Counted from the first letter of the stretch, positions 44,633-53,248 are shown. The stretch is DNA of 64,000 bases from Mucilaginibacter terrae (GCF_031951985.1 NZ_JAVLVU010000001.1:4216001-4280000); one strand, 5' to 3'. Made by a program: numbers and translations. Notes: generated from the letters alone by a model not told the origin.

Positions 44633-45443
44633 GTATTGCTGCCTTGTTGGCAGTCAAGTAACCATCTATTGCCTCAATTGTTTTATCGGGTGCGCTTAAA
44701 TGCGGGCAATGGCCGGTTGCATCTAACAAAACTAACGTATTACCGGGTGTATGCTTTTTAATGTAATAACCTACCGATAGGGGTGCCAAAATATCTTCGC
44801 TACATTGTAAGGTTAGGCTTGGTACGCTAAGTGCGTGCAAATCGGTGCGGCAATCGGTATAAAAGGTAACACGGGCAAACTCGCGTGCAATATCAGGGTT
44901 GGTAGCGCAAAAATTAGCGGTTAGCTCTCCGCCCAGTTCAGGCCGGTCGGCATTACCCATAATAAGCGGTGCCATAGCGCCCGACCAGCCCAGGTAATTG
45001 CTATCCATCATGTTAAACAAGGCTTCCAGGTCTTCTTTTTCCATACCGCCAATATAATCGCCATCATTAAAATAGCAGGGCGATGGCGATACAAAAATGA
45101 GGTTGCTAAAATAGTCAGGCTTGGCAAGGGCGGCACGTGCGCCAATCATACAACTTACCGAATGGCCAATAAATATCACTTGTTTAAGCGCTAAAGCTTC
45201 GAGTACTTCTAACAAATCGGCCACGTAACCATCCATCAATTGGTAGCGTTCCGAGTTGTAAGCGGTTAGATCGGATTGCCCCGCACCCACAAAATCAAAC
45301 AGCACTAATTGATAGTGTTCCTGATAAGCAGTAACAAAATGTCGCCAAACATTTTGGTCGCACCCAAAGCCATGGGCAAAAACAATGGTTTGGTCGCCTT
45401 TGCCAATTACCCTAACATTATTCCTTTTTAAAACATCCATCAT
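44598..45443 (-). CDS. RsbQ / KAI2-like alpha/beta hydrolase
   Basis: This 281-residue protein from ATG 45443 follows a good ribosome site (GAGGTGG); a GTG two codons upstream is possible. The family signature is clear: FAHGFGCDQNVWRHF at the oxyanion loop, GHSVSCMIG with the nucleophilic Ser near residue 94, SEDILAP with the Asp, and TGHCPHLS with the His. This is the RsbQ group, which in Bacillus feeds energy stress into the sigma-B pathway and in plants gave rise to the karrikin and strigolactone receptors (KAI2, D14). It overlaps the PAS gene and should act with it. The ligand is unknown. Confidence 0.88.
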   Translation of the reverse strand: MMDVLKRNNVRVIGKGDQTIVFAHGFGCDQNVWRHFVTAYQEHYQLVLFDFVGAGQSDLTAYNSERYQLMDGYVADLLEVLEALALKQVIFIGHSVSCMIGARAALAKPDYFSNLIFVSPSPCYFNDGDYIGGMEKEDLEALFNMMDSNYLGWSGAMAPLIMGNADRPELGGELTANFCATNPDIAREFARVTFYTDCRTDLHALSVPSLTLQCSEDILAPLSVGYYIKKHTPGNTLVLLDATGHCPHLSAPDKTIEAIDGYLTANKAAILEIPLSPDIII

Positions 45444-45464
45444 ATCCACCTCACATGTATGCTA

Positions 45465-45485
45465 ACTTGTACGGTAACAAGTATA
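45465..45485 (-). promoter_or_regulatory. Palindrome overlapping the -7 element of the rsbQ-like operon
   Basis: ACTTGT-N6-ACAAGT (45465-45482) is a perfect palindrome. On the minus strand TATACTTG (45478-45485) is one base off the TAnnTTTG consensus. A repressor bound there would block the promoter. Confidence 0.4.
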
Positions 45486-45566
45486 TAATGTTCGCTATTA
45501 TCACTATTTGATTTAAATAGTTTAGTAAAGCCAATAACCCTTGCGGTAGCGGACGGCTATTTTTTC

Positions 45567-45704
45567 TTAGTTATTGAAGTGCTGCTGTTCTTTAGATGCC
45601 GTTGCTTGCTTCCGCATATCCTCTAAGGAAAGCTTGGGTTTGCCCAATTGCGCTTCCTGAGCCAGCTTGTTCATTTCCGAGAATGATATTTTGTAATTCA
45701 TCAT
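45567..45704 (-). CDS. Small ORF of 45 residues, unknown
   Basis: The ORF begins ATG ATG 22 bases after the stop codon of the OLD-family gene, on the same strand, and ends with TAA. The product is hydrophilic and helical (MNKLAQEAQLGKPKLSLEDM), with no membrane segment or signal peptide. Its base composition is more like the chromosome than like the AT-rich nuclease gene. It could be a partner of the nuclease, a remnant of an older gene, or chance. No clear ribosome site precedes it. Confidence 0.35.
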   Translation of the reverse strand: MMNYKISFSEMNKLAQEAQLGKPKLSLEDMRKQATASKEQQHFNN

Positions 45705-45726
45705 TGATGCTTTTTTGCGAAAGACT

Positions 45727-47562
45727 TTAAGAATTATTGTCTTTAATAAAGTCTAATAATTTTTTACCGAGAGTAATAGCCTCTTCACTTAAATCATTCT
45801 CTGATTGCATGAAACTAACTGCTCTCTTAGCAAAGTTAACCTTATCATTTACCGTACCTGATTCAGCGGCATATTTTCTACTTAAATCTGGAATGTTTTT
45901 TTCGATATATGTGCCTAAATAACTGTCCTTAAAGTGATCTTTTGTAGAGAAATTTTTATTGAACTTTAATTTCGCCGTGTTATCTCCCTCGTAATCTTCT
46001 ATCACTTTTTTCAGAATAGGGGAAGAGATAATATTCTCCATTTCTCGGGCTTCTAAACAATAATATCTATCTCTCAAAGTATCTTTCAACTCTTTATGCC
46101 TTTCCATTTTACTACCTGGTGAACCATTTTTCTTAAATCCAGCACCATCTTTGTCGCTAATTAAAAAAAGTTTGCCACATAATCTTTTTACTTCAATATT
46201 GGGGTGATTGCCATCTTTGTCTTTTAGAAACGACCAGTGGGTGATATTTCCACCTCCATACTCAACAAAAGAGTAATGAATATCCTCCTTAAACTGCTTA
46301 TCCTCCTCACTTTGAAGTATATCAAGATATTTACGTAAATATATACGATCTGTTATTCCTTCAACCCAAATCGTACAATTTGAAAGAAATACTGAAGAAT
46401 TTCTAACACCTATTATGTCTAAAATATTGGAATCTTCATTTTCGACGTTTTCTATAGTAAATCGTGGTTCTCCTTCGATTTTTTCATTCTCCTTGAAAGT
46501 ATATACTGAAACCTTATCCACATCTAATGTTATATCTAAAAAATGATTTGAGTGTGTTGTAATAAAGTATTGAAAGTTTGAAAAACGTTCATGTAAGATT
46601 GTTTCAAGGAATATTCTTTGAAATCCTGGATGCAGATAATGTTCTGGTTCTTCAATAAAAATATACCGTTTTTTGCCTTGATAGAAGAATAGGGGATAAG
46701 TAAGAATAATTATTGATTGAATGCCGTCACCTAAATCATAGATAGAATGATCTCTATCACCTATCCTTACATAGACAACCTCCTTATTTATTCGTGGAAC
46801 TACATTGATATCTTTACCTTCAAAAAAATTCTTACTAAGAAAATCTTCAAATTCTCTAACTCTATCTCGTTCTTGTTTAGTACCTAATAGAAGCTTTTTT
46901 AGATCTTCATACAAAGAAACACCTGTATAAATTTTATTGTCTAATGCGTCATCCTCTAACTTAAAATAATCTTTTTTGGTAGTCTTTAAATAAAGATCGT
47001 CATCAGTACCATAAATCTTTCTAAGGCCTCTTAAAGTTGGAAAGTAAATATTATCAAGACGAACCTTGGCTAAATGAGAAAATTTATCTTGAATTTCGTT
47101 TATATACTTAACGGCAATTGATTGTACTTTGCTTTCGATATCTCCTTGTGTTATGTACTTTTTCGTATTATAAGATGAGTACTTGATGTTTTTTACGTCA
47201 TAAATACCCTTTAATACAATATCATTTATATTGAAATATTCCGTTATGAAGTCAATTTTTTCGATTGTTGTTAGTATATTTAGGATGCCACCATAGTCGC
47301 CAATAATGTACTCATCATAAAAATCGGTAATCTCTGATTTCAGGTCTTCTAAAAGTTTATTTAATATTTGAAGGTCAAATTTATTTAAAGTAAATTTTAG
47401 TTCATTGTTCTTCGAAAAAAAAGCTCTTGTAAATCTACTTTTTCCAGAATTATTAGACCCTATAAAAATATTTACTTTTGAAAATTTGCTTAAAACTCTA
47501 CTGCCATCATACAAACAGTAGCTGTTAAAATTCTCCTCGTCAAGGTATAAAGATTCTATCAT
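45727..47562 (-). CDS. OLD-family ATP-dependent endonuclease (AAA ATPase plus TOPRIM)
   Basis: From ATG 47562 (residues MIESLYLDEENF; the frame is open 13 codons upstream) this is a 611-residue protein. IGSNNSGKSR near residue 38 is the Walker A of an ABC/SMC-type ATPase, DLGDGIQSII near 280 the signature-like motif, and YIFIEEPEHYLHP near 303 the Walker B. A TOPRIM domain follows (IWVEGITDRIYLRKYL near 402, then LFLISDKDG). This is the layout of OLD nucleases, which degrade nucleic acid in phage defence. The gene is much more AT-rich than its neighbours, suggesting transfer. No GajB-like helicase or reverse transcriptase adjoins it. Confidence 0.85.
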   Translation of the reverse strand: MIESLYLDEENFNSYCLYDGSRVLSKFSKVNIFIGSNNSGKSRFTRAFFSKNNELKFTLNKFDLQILNKLLEDLKSEITDFYDEYIIGDYGGILNILTTIEKIDFITEYFNINDIVLKGIYDVKNIKYSSYNTKKYITQGDIESKVQSIAVKYINEIQDKFSHLAKVRLDNIYFPTLRGLRKIYGTDDDLYLKTTKKDYFKLEDDALDNKIYTGVSLYEDLKKLLLGTKQERDRVREFEDFLSKNFFEGKDINVVPRINKEVVYVRIGDRDHSIYDLGDGIQSIIILTYPLFFYQGKKRYIFIEEPEHYLHPGFQRIFLETILHERFSNFQYFITTHSNHFLDITLDVDKVSVYTFKENEKIEGEPRFTIENVENEDSNILDIIGVRNSSVFLSNCTIWVEGITDRIYLRKYLDILQSEEDKQFKEDIHYSFVEYGGGNITHWSFLKDKDGNHPNIEVKRLCGKLFLISDKDGAGFKKNGSPGSKMERHKELKDTLRDRYYCLEAREMENIISSPILKKVIEDYEGDNTAKLKFNKNFSTKDHFKDSYLGTYIEKNIPDLSRKYAAESGTVNDKVNFAKRAVSFMQSENDLSEEAITLGKKLLDFIKDNNS

Positions 47563-47597
47563 GTAGTAAGATTTAGACACTAAGCTAACAAAATAAC

Positions 47598-47644
47598 CCA
47601 CAAAAAAAGCCCGGTAAAACCGGGCTTCCTTATCTCAATAACTC
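47598..47644. repeat. 47-bp repeat containing a minus-strand terminator, copy 2
   Basis: AAGCCCGG-TAAAA-CCGGGCTT with a T-run on the minus strand, then CCTTATCTCAATAACT. It terminates sucB and precedes the OLD-family gene. It is a near copy of 43934-43980. Confidence 0.8.
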
Positions 47645-47652
47645 AATCAAAC

Positions 47653-49245
47653 TTAAACACCTAACAGCAAACGTGCAGGGTCTTCCAGTAATTGTTTAAC
47701 ACGTACCAGAAAGCTTACCGATTCGCGGCCGTCAACAATACGGTGATCGTATGACAGGGCAAGGTACATCATGGGGCGTATAACCACTTGTCCGTTTACA
47801 GCAACCGGGCGCTCGATGATATTGTGCATACCTAAAATAGCCGATTGTGGCGCATTAATAATAGGCGTGCTCATCATCGAACCAAAGATACCGCCATTGG
47901 TAATGGTAAAGGTACCGCCGGTCATGTCTTCAATGGTCAACTTGTTTTCGCGGGCTTTACCGGCAAGGTTTACTACGGCTTTCTCAATTTCGGCAAGGCT
48001 CATCGCATCGGCATTACGGATGATAGGAACCACCAAACCTTTAGGAGCCGATACAGCGATAGAAATATCAGCAAAGTTGCTGTAAACAATTTCTTCACCC
48101 TCAATACGGGCACCAACTGCAGGCCACTCAGAAAGTGCTACGCAAACCGCTTTGGTAAAGAACGACATAAAGCCTAAGCCTACACCGTGTTTCTCTTTAA
48201 ACTTGTCTTTGTATTTAGAGCGTAACTCCATAACCGGCTGCATATCAACCTCGTTAAAGGTGGTTAGCATAGCGGTTTCGTTTTTAACAGCTACCAAACG
48301 CTTGGCAACGGTTTTACGCAGGTTAGTCATTTTCTCACGACGCTCTTCTCTTGCACCAGTGGCAGTTGCAGGAGCAGCGGCAGGGGCTGATGCTTTAGCC
48401 GGAGCAGAAGCCGGAGCAGCTGGTTTTTGTTGTGCGTTAACCGCATCTTCTTTAGTAATACGACCGCCAACGCCGCTTCCGCTTACAGCCTCGGGGCTCA
48501 AGCCTTTTTCGGCTAATATTTTACCCGCAGCAGGTGATGGGGTACCGGCAGCGTAACCGTTTGATGAAGGAGCGGAGATCGGGGATTGAGGAGCGTTTTG
48601 AGCAGCTGGTGCGCTTGGTGCTTCGCTCTTCGCTCCGGCAGCACCGCCACCTGTAATTGAGCATACTACCGCGCCAATGGCTAAAGTATCACCTTCGGCG
48701 GCAATGGTTTTAAGGGTACCTGCACTTTCGGCAGTTAACTCAAACGTTGCTTTATCTGATTCCAGTTCGGCAATGGCTTCGTCCATTTCAACCTGGTCGC
48801 CATCTTTCTTAATCCAGCGCGACAGGGTTACTTCGGTAATTGACTCGCCAACCGCAGGAACTTTAATTTCTAATGTTTTGGCTTCGGCAACAGGTGCTTC
48901 AGCGGCAGGAGTAGCTTCAGGTCTTTCTGCACGCTGACCAGGTGCGCTTTCGTCGGCAGCCTGTGCGGTGCTTTTGTCAACCGGTGCAGGAGCAGCGGCA
49001 GCAGGAGCGCCACCGGCTTCAATGCTGGCAACCACAGCGCCAATTGGCAGGGTGTCGCCTTCGGCAGCAACAGTTTTTAAAGTTCCGGCACTTTCGGCAG
49101 TAAGCTCAAAAGTTGCTTTGTCCGATTCTAATTCGGCAATTACTTCATCCATTTCAACCGCATCGCCGTCTTTTTTAATCCAACGCGACAGGGTAACTTC
49201 GGTAATAGATTCGCCAACCGGCGGAACTTTGATCTCTAAACTCAT
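47653..49245 (-). CDS. sucB: 2-oxoglutarate dehydrogenase E2, dihydrolipoamide succinyltransferase
   Basis: This 530-residue protein has two almost identical lipoyl domains (residues 2-75 and about 125-198). Each carries the lipoyl-lysine in ELESDKATFELTAESAGTLK, and Ala/Pro-rich linkers separate them. A peripheral-subunit-binding domain follows (ILAEKGLSPEAVSGSGVGGRITKEDA near 240-270), then the catalytic acyltransferase domain (300-530). LSYDHRIVDGRESV near 505 supplies the catalytic His and Asp. It transfers succinyl groups to CoA in the TCA cycle. sucA lies directly upstream on the same strand, separated by a 114-base gap holding an inverted repeat. Two lipoyl domains are more than the single one of many bacterial SucB proteins. 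Confidence 0.95.
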   Translation of the reverse strand: MSLEIKVPPVGESITEVTLSRWIKKDGDAVEMDEVIAELESDKATFELTAESAGTLKTVAAEGDTLPIGAVVASIEAGGAPAAAAPAPVDKSTAQAADESAPGQRAERPEATPAAEAPVAEAKTLEIKVPAVGESITEVTLSRWIKKDGDQVEMDEAIAELESDKATFELTAESAGTLKTIAAEGDTLAIGAVVCSITGGGAAGAKSEAPSAPAAQNAPQSPISAPSSNGYAAGTPSPAAGKILAEKGLSPEAVSGSGVGGRITKEDAVNAQQKPAAPASAPAKASAPAAAPATATGAREERREKMTNLRKTVAKRLVAVKNETAMLTTFNEVDMQPVMELRSKYKDKFKEKHGVGLGFMSFFTKAVCVALSEWPAVGARIEGEEIVYSNFADISIAVSAPKGLVVPIIRNADAMSLAEIEKAVVNLAGKARENKLTIEDMTGGTFTITNGGIFGSMMSTPIINAPQSAILGMHNIIERPVAVNGQVVIRPMMYLALSYDHRIVDGRESVSFLVRVKQLLEDPARLLLGV

Positions 49246-49271
49246 GTTGTTATTTATGTTGTAGTTTTGGA

Positions 49272-49355
49272 GTTGTCGGTTGTCTGTTGTGAGTTGTCTG
49301 TAATAGAAACCTTAAGCTTCCTCACTCACAACTGACAACTGACAACTGACAACTA
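49272..49355. repeat. Inverted repeat of GTTGTC/GACAAC units between sucA and sucB
   Basis: GAGTTGTCGGTTGTCTGTTGTGAG on the left pairs with CTCACAACTGACAACTGACAACT on the right, forming an imperfect hairpin of about 23 pairs built from short tandem units. It lies between two co-directional genes and might lower read-through to sucB. Confidence 0.6.
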
Positions 49356-49359
49356 AAAT

Positions 49360-52173
49360 TTAATCTGCATTAGTTTCGGCCATTTTCTTGGTCGATTTTT
49401 TTACTTTCTCTTTTTGATCCTGGCTAACCGGGGCTTCAAAAGCTTTGGAGATGATATACAACTGCTGCGAAGCATGTTGTTTTGAGTAACCGGTTGCCGG
49501 GCTACCACCTTCTTTACGCGAAATTACCTCTAACTGCAATGGGCTCTTGCGGAACTTGCGCAGCATGTAAGGCCATGCGCCCATGTTCTCCGGCTCTTCT
49601 TGCACCCAAATAAAATCGGTAGCGTTGCTGTATTTAGCTTTAACGGCTTCCATTTCCAATACAGGAGTTGGGTATAATTGTTCTACGCGCACAATGGCAA
49701 CATCGGCACGTTTATCGGCCTGTTGTTTGTCCAGCAATTCGTAGTAAATTTTACCACTGCAGAACAATACGCGTTTTACCTTTTTAGCATCGGCTGTGTA
49801 AGCATCGTCAATAAGTTCGTGGAAACCGCCTTTGGTAAACTCATCAATTTTAGATACACAAGCCGGGTGGCGCAGTAAGCTTTTTGGTGAGAAAATTACC
49901 AATGGCTTACGGAAATCGCGGTGCAGTTGGCGGCGTAAAATATGGAAGAAGTTAGCAGGTGTAGTACAGTTAGCCACCTGAATGTTATTATCGGCACAGG
50001 CCTCCATAAAACGCTCAATACGTGCCGATGAATGTTCAGGGCCTTGTCCTTCGTAACCGTGAGGTAATAACATTACCAAACCGTTACCACGCTGCCATTT
50101 AGTTTCGGCACTTACGATGTACTGGTCGATGATGATTTGCGCACCGTTAACAAAGTCGCCAAACTGTGCTTCCCAAATGGTTAAGGCGTTAGGGTTAGCC
50201 AGGGCGTAACCGTAATCAAAACCTAAAACACCATATTCAGAAAGCAGGGAGTTGTAAATGTAAAATTTAGCATCACCGCCAATGGTAGTTAGCGGAGTAT
50301 ACTCCTCATCCGTATCAGGCAGGGTAATAACCGCGTGGCGGTGCGAAAATGTTCCGCGTTTTACGTCCTCACCACTCAAACGTACCGGGTGACCTTCTTT
50401 TAACAAGCTACCGTAAGCCATCAGCTCACCCATAGCCCAATCAAAGGTTTTGGTTTCGTTAACCATCTTACGACGGTCTTCAAACAGTTTTTCTATCTTT
50501 TTGAAGAATACTTTGTCTGACGGCAAATCGGTTAACTTTTTACCAATCTCCAGTAATTCTTCTTCGCTTATAGCTGTATCGGCTTCTGCATATATCTCCG
50601 CTTTGGTAGGTAAATGTAAACCCTGCCACGAACCGGCAAACATGGCGTTACCTGTTTCAATACGGGCTTCGGCCTTGGTTTCGTCCAGTTGTTTTTGCAA
50701 CAGGTCTTTAAAGCTTTTCTCTATTTCTTTAGCAGCCTCGGCAGTAATGCTGCCTTCGGCCAGTAGTTTCTGGTAGTAAATTTCGCGCGGGTTAGGATGT
50801 GCCTCAATTGCCTTGTATAAAGTAGGCTGGGTAAATTTAGGCTCATCCGACTCATTATGACCGTACCTGCGGTAACATAAAATGTCGATAAACACATCCT
50901 CGTTAAACTCCTGGCGGTACTCCATAGCCATGTTAATAACATAAGCTAAGGCTTCCACATCATCACCGTTTACGTGGAATACCGGCGATAAAACCGTTTT
51001 GGCAATATCGGTACAGTAAGTGCTCGAACGGGCATCTTTAAAGTTGGTGGTAAAACCAATTTGGTTGTTAATAACCAGGTGAATGGTACCGCCGGTTTTG
51101 TAACCGTCCAGCTTTTCCATTTGCAACACCTCGTATATAATACCCTGGCCGGCTACCGAAGCATCGCCGTGGATTAATATAGGTGCAATTTTATCATGGT
51201 CGTCGCCGTATTTACTGTCAATTTTAGCACGGGTAATGCCTTCAACCACCGGGCCAACTGTTTCCAGGTGCGATGGATTAGGGCACAAACTTAAGTGTAC
51301 TTTTTTACCGGTCGAAGCTTCGATATCGGTTGAGAAACCCAAATGATATTTTACGTCGCCACCAATGGTCGACTCTAAATCGTAGTTCTTACCTTCAAAC
51401 TCGGCAAATATCTCTTTGTACGGTTTGCCCATAATGTTGGCCAACACGTTCAAACGGCCGCGGTGAGCCATACCAATGGTAAACTCCTCGATGCCTAATA
51501 ATGAACCTTTTTCAATAACCGAATCAAGCGCAGGGATAAGTGCCTCGGCACCCTCTAACGAGAAGCGCTTTTGCCCCAGGAATTTTGTACCCAAAAAGTT
51601 TTCGAATCCTACAGCCTGGTTAAGCTTCTGCAACATGCGCGTTTTTTCCTCCTTAGAGAACGACGGCTGGTTGCGTTTGCTTTCCATCCTGTTTTCAAAC
51701 CATTTGGTTTTAATAGGATTACGCATGTATTTATACTCGGCACCAATGGCCTGGCAGTAAGTATCTTCTAAAAGTTGACGAATGTCGCGCAGTTTGGCAG
51801 GGCCTAAGCCAATTTCTACACCGGCATTAAATACAGTATCCATATCGGCTTCGCTCAAACCAAAGGTTTCAAGCTCTTTGCCCGGATAGTACTTGCGGCG
51901 CTCTCGTACGGGGTTGGTTTTTGTAAACAGGTGACCGCGTGTACGGTATCCGTTTATCATATTCAGCACGTTAATTTCTTTTAAAACGTGCTCAGGGGTG
52001 GCCGAAGAGGCTGTGCCTGCGGCAGATTGAGGTGCCGAACCTTGACCAAAATCGAAACCTTCAAAAAACTTTTGCCAGCCGTAATCAACCGACTCGGTGT
52101 CTTGTTTGTAAGCCTCGTATAGTGAGTTTATATAGTCAGCGTTTCCGCTATTAACATAATTTAGACGATCCAT
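49360..52173 (-). CDS. sucA: 2-oxoglutarate dehydrogenase E1 component
   Basis: This 937-residue thiamine-diphosphate enzyme decarboxylates 2-oxoglutarate and passes the succinyl group to SucB. The N-terminal SVDYGWQKFFEGFDFG is the E1o-specific peptide. EEFTIGMAHRGRLNVLANI near 225 and HGDASVAGQGIIYEVLQM near 335 contain the cofactor-binding regions (with VINNQIGFTTN supplying the Mg site). GHNESDEPKFTQP, FGDFVNGAQIIIDQ and LLPHGYEGQGPEHSSARIERF are C-terminal family motifs. Length is normal. Transcription probably starts from a promoter at 52199 and continues into sucB. Confidence 0.97.
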   Translation of the reverse strand: MDRLNYVNSGNADYINSLYEAYKQDTESVDYGWQKFFEGFDFGQGSAPQSAAGTASSATPEHVLKEINVLNMINGYRTRGHLFTKTNPVRERRKYYPGKELETFGLSEADMDTVFNAGVEIGLGPAKLRDIRQLLEDTYCQAIGAEYKYMRNPIKTKWFENRMESKRNQPSFSKEEKTRMLQKLNQAVGFENFLGTKFLGQKRFSLEGAEALIPALDSVIEKGSLLGIEEFTIGMAHRGRLNVLANIMGKPYKEIFAEFEGKNYDLESTIGGDVKYHLGFSTDIEASTGKKVHLSLCPNPSHLETVGPVVEGITRAKIDSKYGDDHDKIAPILIHGDASVAGQGIIYEVLQMEKLDGYKTGGTIHLVINNQIGFTTNFKDARSSTYCTDIAKTVLSPVFHVNGDDVEALAYVINMAMEYRQEFNEDVFIDILCYRRYGHNESDEPKFTQPTLYKAIEAHPNPREIYYQKLLAEGSITAEAAKEIEKSFKDLLQKQLDETKAEARIETGNAMFAGSWQGLHLPTKAEIYAEADTAISEEELLEIGKKLTDLPSDKVFFKKIEKLFEDRRKMVNETKTFDWAMGELMAYGSLLKEGHPVRLSGEDVKRGTFSHRHAVITLPDTDEEYTPLTTIGGDAKFYIYNSLLSEYGVLGFDYGYALANPNALTIWEAQFGDFVNGAQIIIDQYIVSAETKWQRGNGLVMLLPHGYEGQGPEHSSARIERFMEACADNNIQVANCTTPANFFHILRRQLHRDFRKPLVIFSPKSLLRHPACVSKIDEFTKGGFHELIDDAYTADAKKVKRVLFCSGKIYYELLDKQQADKRADVAIVRVEQLYPTPVLEMEAVKAKYSNATDFIWVQEEPENMGAWPYMLRKFRKSPLQLEVISRKEGGSPATGYSKQHASQQLYIISKAFEAPVSQDQKEKVKKSTKKMAETNAD

Positions 52174-52198
52174 CTGAATACCAATCTGTAAAACGGTA

Positions 52199-52206
52199 CA
52201 AAACTA
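52199..52206 (-). promoter_or_regulatory. -7 promoter element for sucA
   Basis: TAGTTTTG on the minus strand matches TAnnTTTG 25 bases before the start codon. The -33 element is not clear. Confidence 0.45.
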
Positions 52207-52497
52207 AGAATATATGATGTAAACTACACGGTTTAATTTGCTTTTGGTTTTGCATTTTTTTATATTTTGCAGATTAGTGACGGGTACTTAGTGTAAATAA
52301 CGTTTGAGTTATAAATATTAACTCAAATTAAGCGGTGTGCAAATCTATAGATAGGTTAAAATGTTATTTCTAACGACAGAGAGAAATCTTATACGCTTGA
52401 TAGATGTATAGTTTTCTCCTTAATTTGAATTACAGGGGAGAAATCAGATAATCATATTTACTCATTCAATCCATCACTCATTCACTCATTGAATTTG

Positions 52498-52594
52498 GGC
52501 GTTGCCTTCGGCCCAGGCTATCCGCTGCAAGTCCTACTTCGCTATCGCTGCGTTCCGGGCTTTACGCTACTATCCTTTACGCAAGCTGCAACTT
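52498..52594 (-). repeat. Dispersed GC-rich element B, reversed copy
   Basis: A fourth copy, in opposite orientation: CTATCCGCTGCAAGTCCT, CTTCGCTATCGCTGCGTTCC and GGGCTTTACGC are the complements of the segments in the other three. The 463-base gap between sucA and the NlpC gene also holds the sucA promoter; nothing else is evident in it. No family A palindrome adjoins this copy. Confidence 0.75.
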
Positions 52595-52636
52595 AAATTT
52601 TTTTAACATATTCCTTTTATACTTGTTGTTGCAGAC

Positions 52637-53200
52637 ATGATAGCAGTTCCTATATATATTAAGGTACTCGTAGCAGCAGTGTTACTATCCTCATGCATGC
52701 AAACCAGTAAACCTGCCGATACCTATATTCCAAAAGATAACGAACCTGCAGTAAAACCCATCATTGTAAAAGCCGGGCAACCCGACGCCGATATTAATAC
52801 AGGTAATACTGCCCCCGAACAATTAATTGCTTACGCCCGAACATTAAAAGGTATACCTTACAAATATGGATCGTTAAAACCCGACGAAGGATTCGACTGC
52901 TCCGGCTTTATTACTTATGTATTCAATCATTTTAATATCGTGGTACCGCGCTCATCGGTTGATTTTACCAATGTAAATACCAGCGTTACTTTAAGTGAGG
53001 CCAAACCTGGTGACCTGATGCTTTTTACAGGTACCGATAGCACCAGGCGTGTGGTAGGGCATATGGGCATACTGGTACAAACAGGAAGCGAGCCTATATT
53101 TATTCATTCAACATCGGGTAAAGCCAATGGCGTAACCGAAACCCCGCTGAATAGCTATTATCAAGGACGATATGTTAAAACTATCCGGGTTTTTAAGTAG
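52637..53200 (+). CDS. NlpC/P60 family cell-wall peptidase, lipoprotein
   Basis: This 187-residue protein has a lipobox (LLSSC near residue 20) and a disordered linker. The catalytic C40 domain is at about 65-185. FDCSGFITYVF near 91 contains the nucleophilic Cys, VGHMGILV near 143 the first His and FIHSTSG near 157 the third catalytic residue. YGSLKPDEGFDCSG is the family signature. It should cut peptide bridges of peptidoglycan (gamma-D-Glu-diamino acid) during growth or remodelling, from an envelope anchor. It is monocistronic: a hairpin follows, and element B lies upstream. Confidence 0.92.
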   Translation: MIAVPIYIKVLVAAVLLSSCMQTSKPADTYIPKDNEPAVKPIIVKAGQPDADINTGNTAPEQLIAYARTLKGIPYKYGSLKPDEGFDCSGFITYVFNHFNIVVPRSSVDFTNVNTSVTLSEAKPGDLMLFTGTDSTRRVVGHMGILVQTGSEPIFIHSTSGKANGVTETPLNSYYQGRYVKTIRVFK

Positions 53201-53226
53201 AATAGTCAGTTATAAAATCGCAGTAT

Positions 53227-53248
53227 AACTAATAAGTTAGTTTTTTTT
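53227..53248 (+). terminator. Terminator after the NlpC/P60 gene
   Basis: AACTAA-TAAG-TTAGTT followed by a run of T, 27 bases after the stop codon. Confidence 0.65.

Noticed and set aside
49360..52173. Plus-strand open frames within sucA and sucB
   Set aside because: They are shadows of the strongly conserved minus-strand genes.
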